A DNA stretch of 64,000 nucleotides from positions 186,001 to 250,000 of the forward strand of contig NZ_FMDM01000007.1 in assembly GCF_900090105.1 (NCBI RefSeq), written 5' to 3'. Positions 63,204-64,000 of the stretch are shown here, one piece after another (within the stretch, counting starts at the first letter, position 1; the number at the start of each line of letters is the position of its first letter). The stretch comes from Micromonospora humi. GTDB lineage: Bacteria > Actinomycetota > Actinomycetes > Mycobacteriales > Micromonosporaceae. The notes under the pieces were generated by a model. It did not search any database and was not told where the DNA came from. It worked only from the letters and a program-made list of their open reading frames with translations. Made by a program: the position numbers and the translations under genes.

Positions 63204-64000
63204 ATGGCAGTGCAGACCGGACTCGGTGAGCCCCGCGGCCCGTGGTTCGTCTCGCCCGAGCTGGACCCGGACGGGCGCGGCGGCTGGTCCGACGTACCCG
63301 GATCCGGCGGGCCGGCGGGGCGGCGGAGCTGGCACGGTCGGTTGCTGAGCGCGGCGGCGGTGGTGGCGCTCTCCACCGTCTCCGGCGCGGCGGCCGGCAC
63401 CTGGGCGGCCGACCGGGACGCGCCGGGCCCGTCGGCGGCGTCCGCCGCCCCGGTGCCGGCCGAGCTGGTCACCGCCGCCGGCAAGACGGTGCCCGGGGTG
63501 GTCTCGGTGATGGTCGGGGGGAGGTCCGGCGCCGGGGCGTCCGGCTCCGGCTTCGCCATCGACAACGAGCAGCACATCGTCACCAACGACCACATCCTGG
63601 CCCGCGGCGGCTCCGGGCCGGTGACGGTGGAGACCTCGGACGGGCGCCGCCTCGCCGCCGAGGTGGTGGGTCGGGCGCCGGACAGCGACCTGGCGGTGCT
63701 CAAGGTGCCCGCGTCGGCCGGGCTGCCACCGCTGCCGCTGGCCAGGGCGAACGCGACCCGGGTGGGCGAGCCGGTGCTGGCGGTCGGCTCGCCGCTCGGG
63801 CTCTCCGGCACGGTCACCGCCGGTATCGTCAGCGCGCTCAACCGGCAGGTGCGGATCGGCAACGGCCGGCACACCGCGGTGCAGACCGACGCCTCCATCA
63901 ACCCGGGCAATTCCGGCGGGCCGCTGGTGAACGCGCGCGGCGAGGTGGTCGGGGTGAACACCGCCATCGCCACCATCGACGGGAACGGCTCGATCGGCAT
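63204..64000 (+). CDS. S1C (HtrA/DegP-type) serine protease, N-terminal part
   Basis: 265 residues are visible; the gene runs off the window. A cytoplasmic Gly/Pro-rich start of about 45 residues leads to one membrane helix (LLSAAAVVALSTVSGAAAGTW, about 49-69) and an extracytoplasmic trypsin-like domain. The triad is His in TNDHIL, Asp in DSDLAVLKV and Ser in NPGNSGGPL. A C-terminal PDZ domain would be expected past the end. ATG 63204 follows GAGGAG. It is 46 bases after the VWA gene and may be the fourth gene of the operon. Confidence 0.9.
   Translation, partial: MAVQTGLGEPRGPWFVSPELDPDGRGGWSDVPGSGGPAGRRSWHGRLLSAAAVVALSTVSGAAAGTWAADRDAPGPSAASAAPVPAELVTAAGKTVPGVVSVMVGGRSGAGASGSGFAIDNEQHIVTNDHILARGGSGPVTVETSDGRRLAAEVVGRAPDSDLAVLKVPASAGLPPLPLARANATRVGEPVLAVGSPLGLSGTVTAGIVSALNRQVRIGNGRHTAVQTDASINPGNSGGPLVNARGEVVGVNTAIATIDGNGSIG

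Noticed and set aside
61295..64000. A 901-codon open frame on the minus strand under the MoxR operon and protease genes
   Set aside because: It is antisense to four well-recognised genes, has no domain, and is the usual by-product of high third-position GC.

Overview
The window is high-GC actinobacterial DNA with strongly GC-biased third codon positions. The gene complement, the many -10 hexamers sitting directly in front of start codons, and the intergenic palindromes suggest a member of the Micromonosporaceae, most likely Micromonospora; that name is inference, not a database match. The housekeeping backbone (etfA, cysteine desulfurase, mnmA, metE-like, ligA, gatC, gatA, gatB, ilvBNC, serA, leuB) runs in the same order as I remember it in Mycobacterium tuberculosis (Rv3028c down to Rv2995c), with lineage-specific genes inserted between.

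Layout. 1-3.6 kb: end of etfA, a sigma/anti-sigma pair, and a divergent pair coding a DUF4397 surface protein and a class F sortase. 3.6-9.4 kb: cysteine desulfurase, mnmA, a MetE-like protein, a VOC protein, an ADP-ribosylglycohydrolase and a membrane-anchored PemK/MazF-like protein. 9.6-19 kb: ligA, a GGDEF-EAL protein and the GatCAB amidotransferase genes, with two small membrane genes between gatA and gatB. 19-30.5 kb: an AceE-type E1 protein, a membrane metallophosphoesterase, a PQQ-type sugar dehydrogenase, a GAF-GAF-SpoIIE phosphatase, a 2-hydroxyacid dehydrogenase, a PH-domain protein and a degenerate GGDEF-EAL protein. 30.5-37.6 kb: a beta-mannoside utilisation locus (LacI regulator, binding protein, two permeases, GH2 beta-mannosidase). 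37.7-58 kb: branched-chain amino acid and serine synthesis (ilvD, ilvB-ilvN-ilvC, serA, leuB, ilvE, cimA) with a third GGDEF-EAL protein and several unrelated genes between. 58-64 kb: a membrane endonuclease/exonuclease/phosphatase-family protein, a small secreted protein, a MoxR-DUF58-VWA operon and the start of an HtrA-type protease cut by the window edge.

How it works together. Isoleucine supply probably starts from pyruvate through citramalate synthase (CimA), with LeuB-type dehydrogenase activity leading to 2-oxobutanoate; IlvBN, IlvC, IlvD and IlvE then finish valine and isoleucine. Both ilvB and cimA have a short leaderless leader peptide with branched-chain codons, followed at once by a GC stem and then by a terminator hairpin with a T-run, which is the layout of transcription attenuation. 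Between ilvB and ilvN lies a tandem repeat that encodes four consecutive mini-ORFs, each overlapping the next by ATGA, and the last overlapping the ilvN start. I regard this ladder and the cimA attenuator as the most unusual systems here.

Other structure. A 56-bp GC-rich palindromic element occurs in three close copies (after gatB, the beta-mannosidase and ilvD) and one decayed copy (end of cimA); in three of the four the stop codon of the adjacent gene lies inside it. A second, unrelated element with 32-bp inverted arms lies between mnmA and the metE-like gene. More than a dozen genes have an xAnnnT hexamer 6-8 nt before the start codon, which fits leaderless transcription and was used to choose starts. 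No tRNA, rRNA, insertion sequence or CRISPR array was found.
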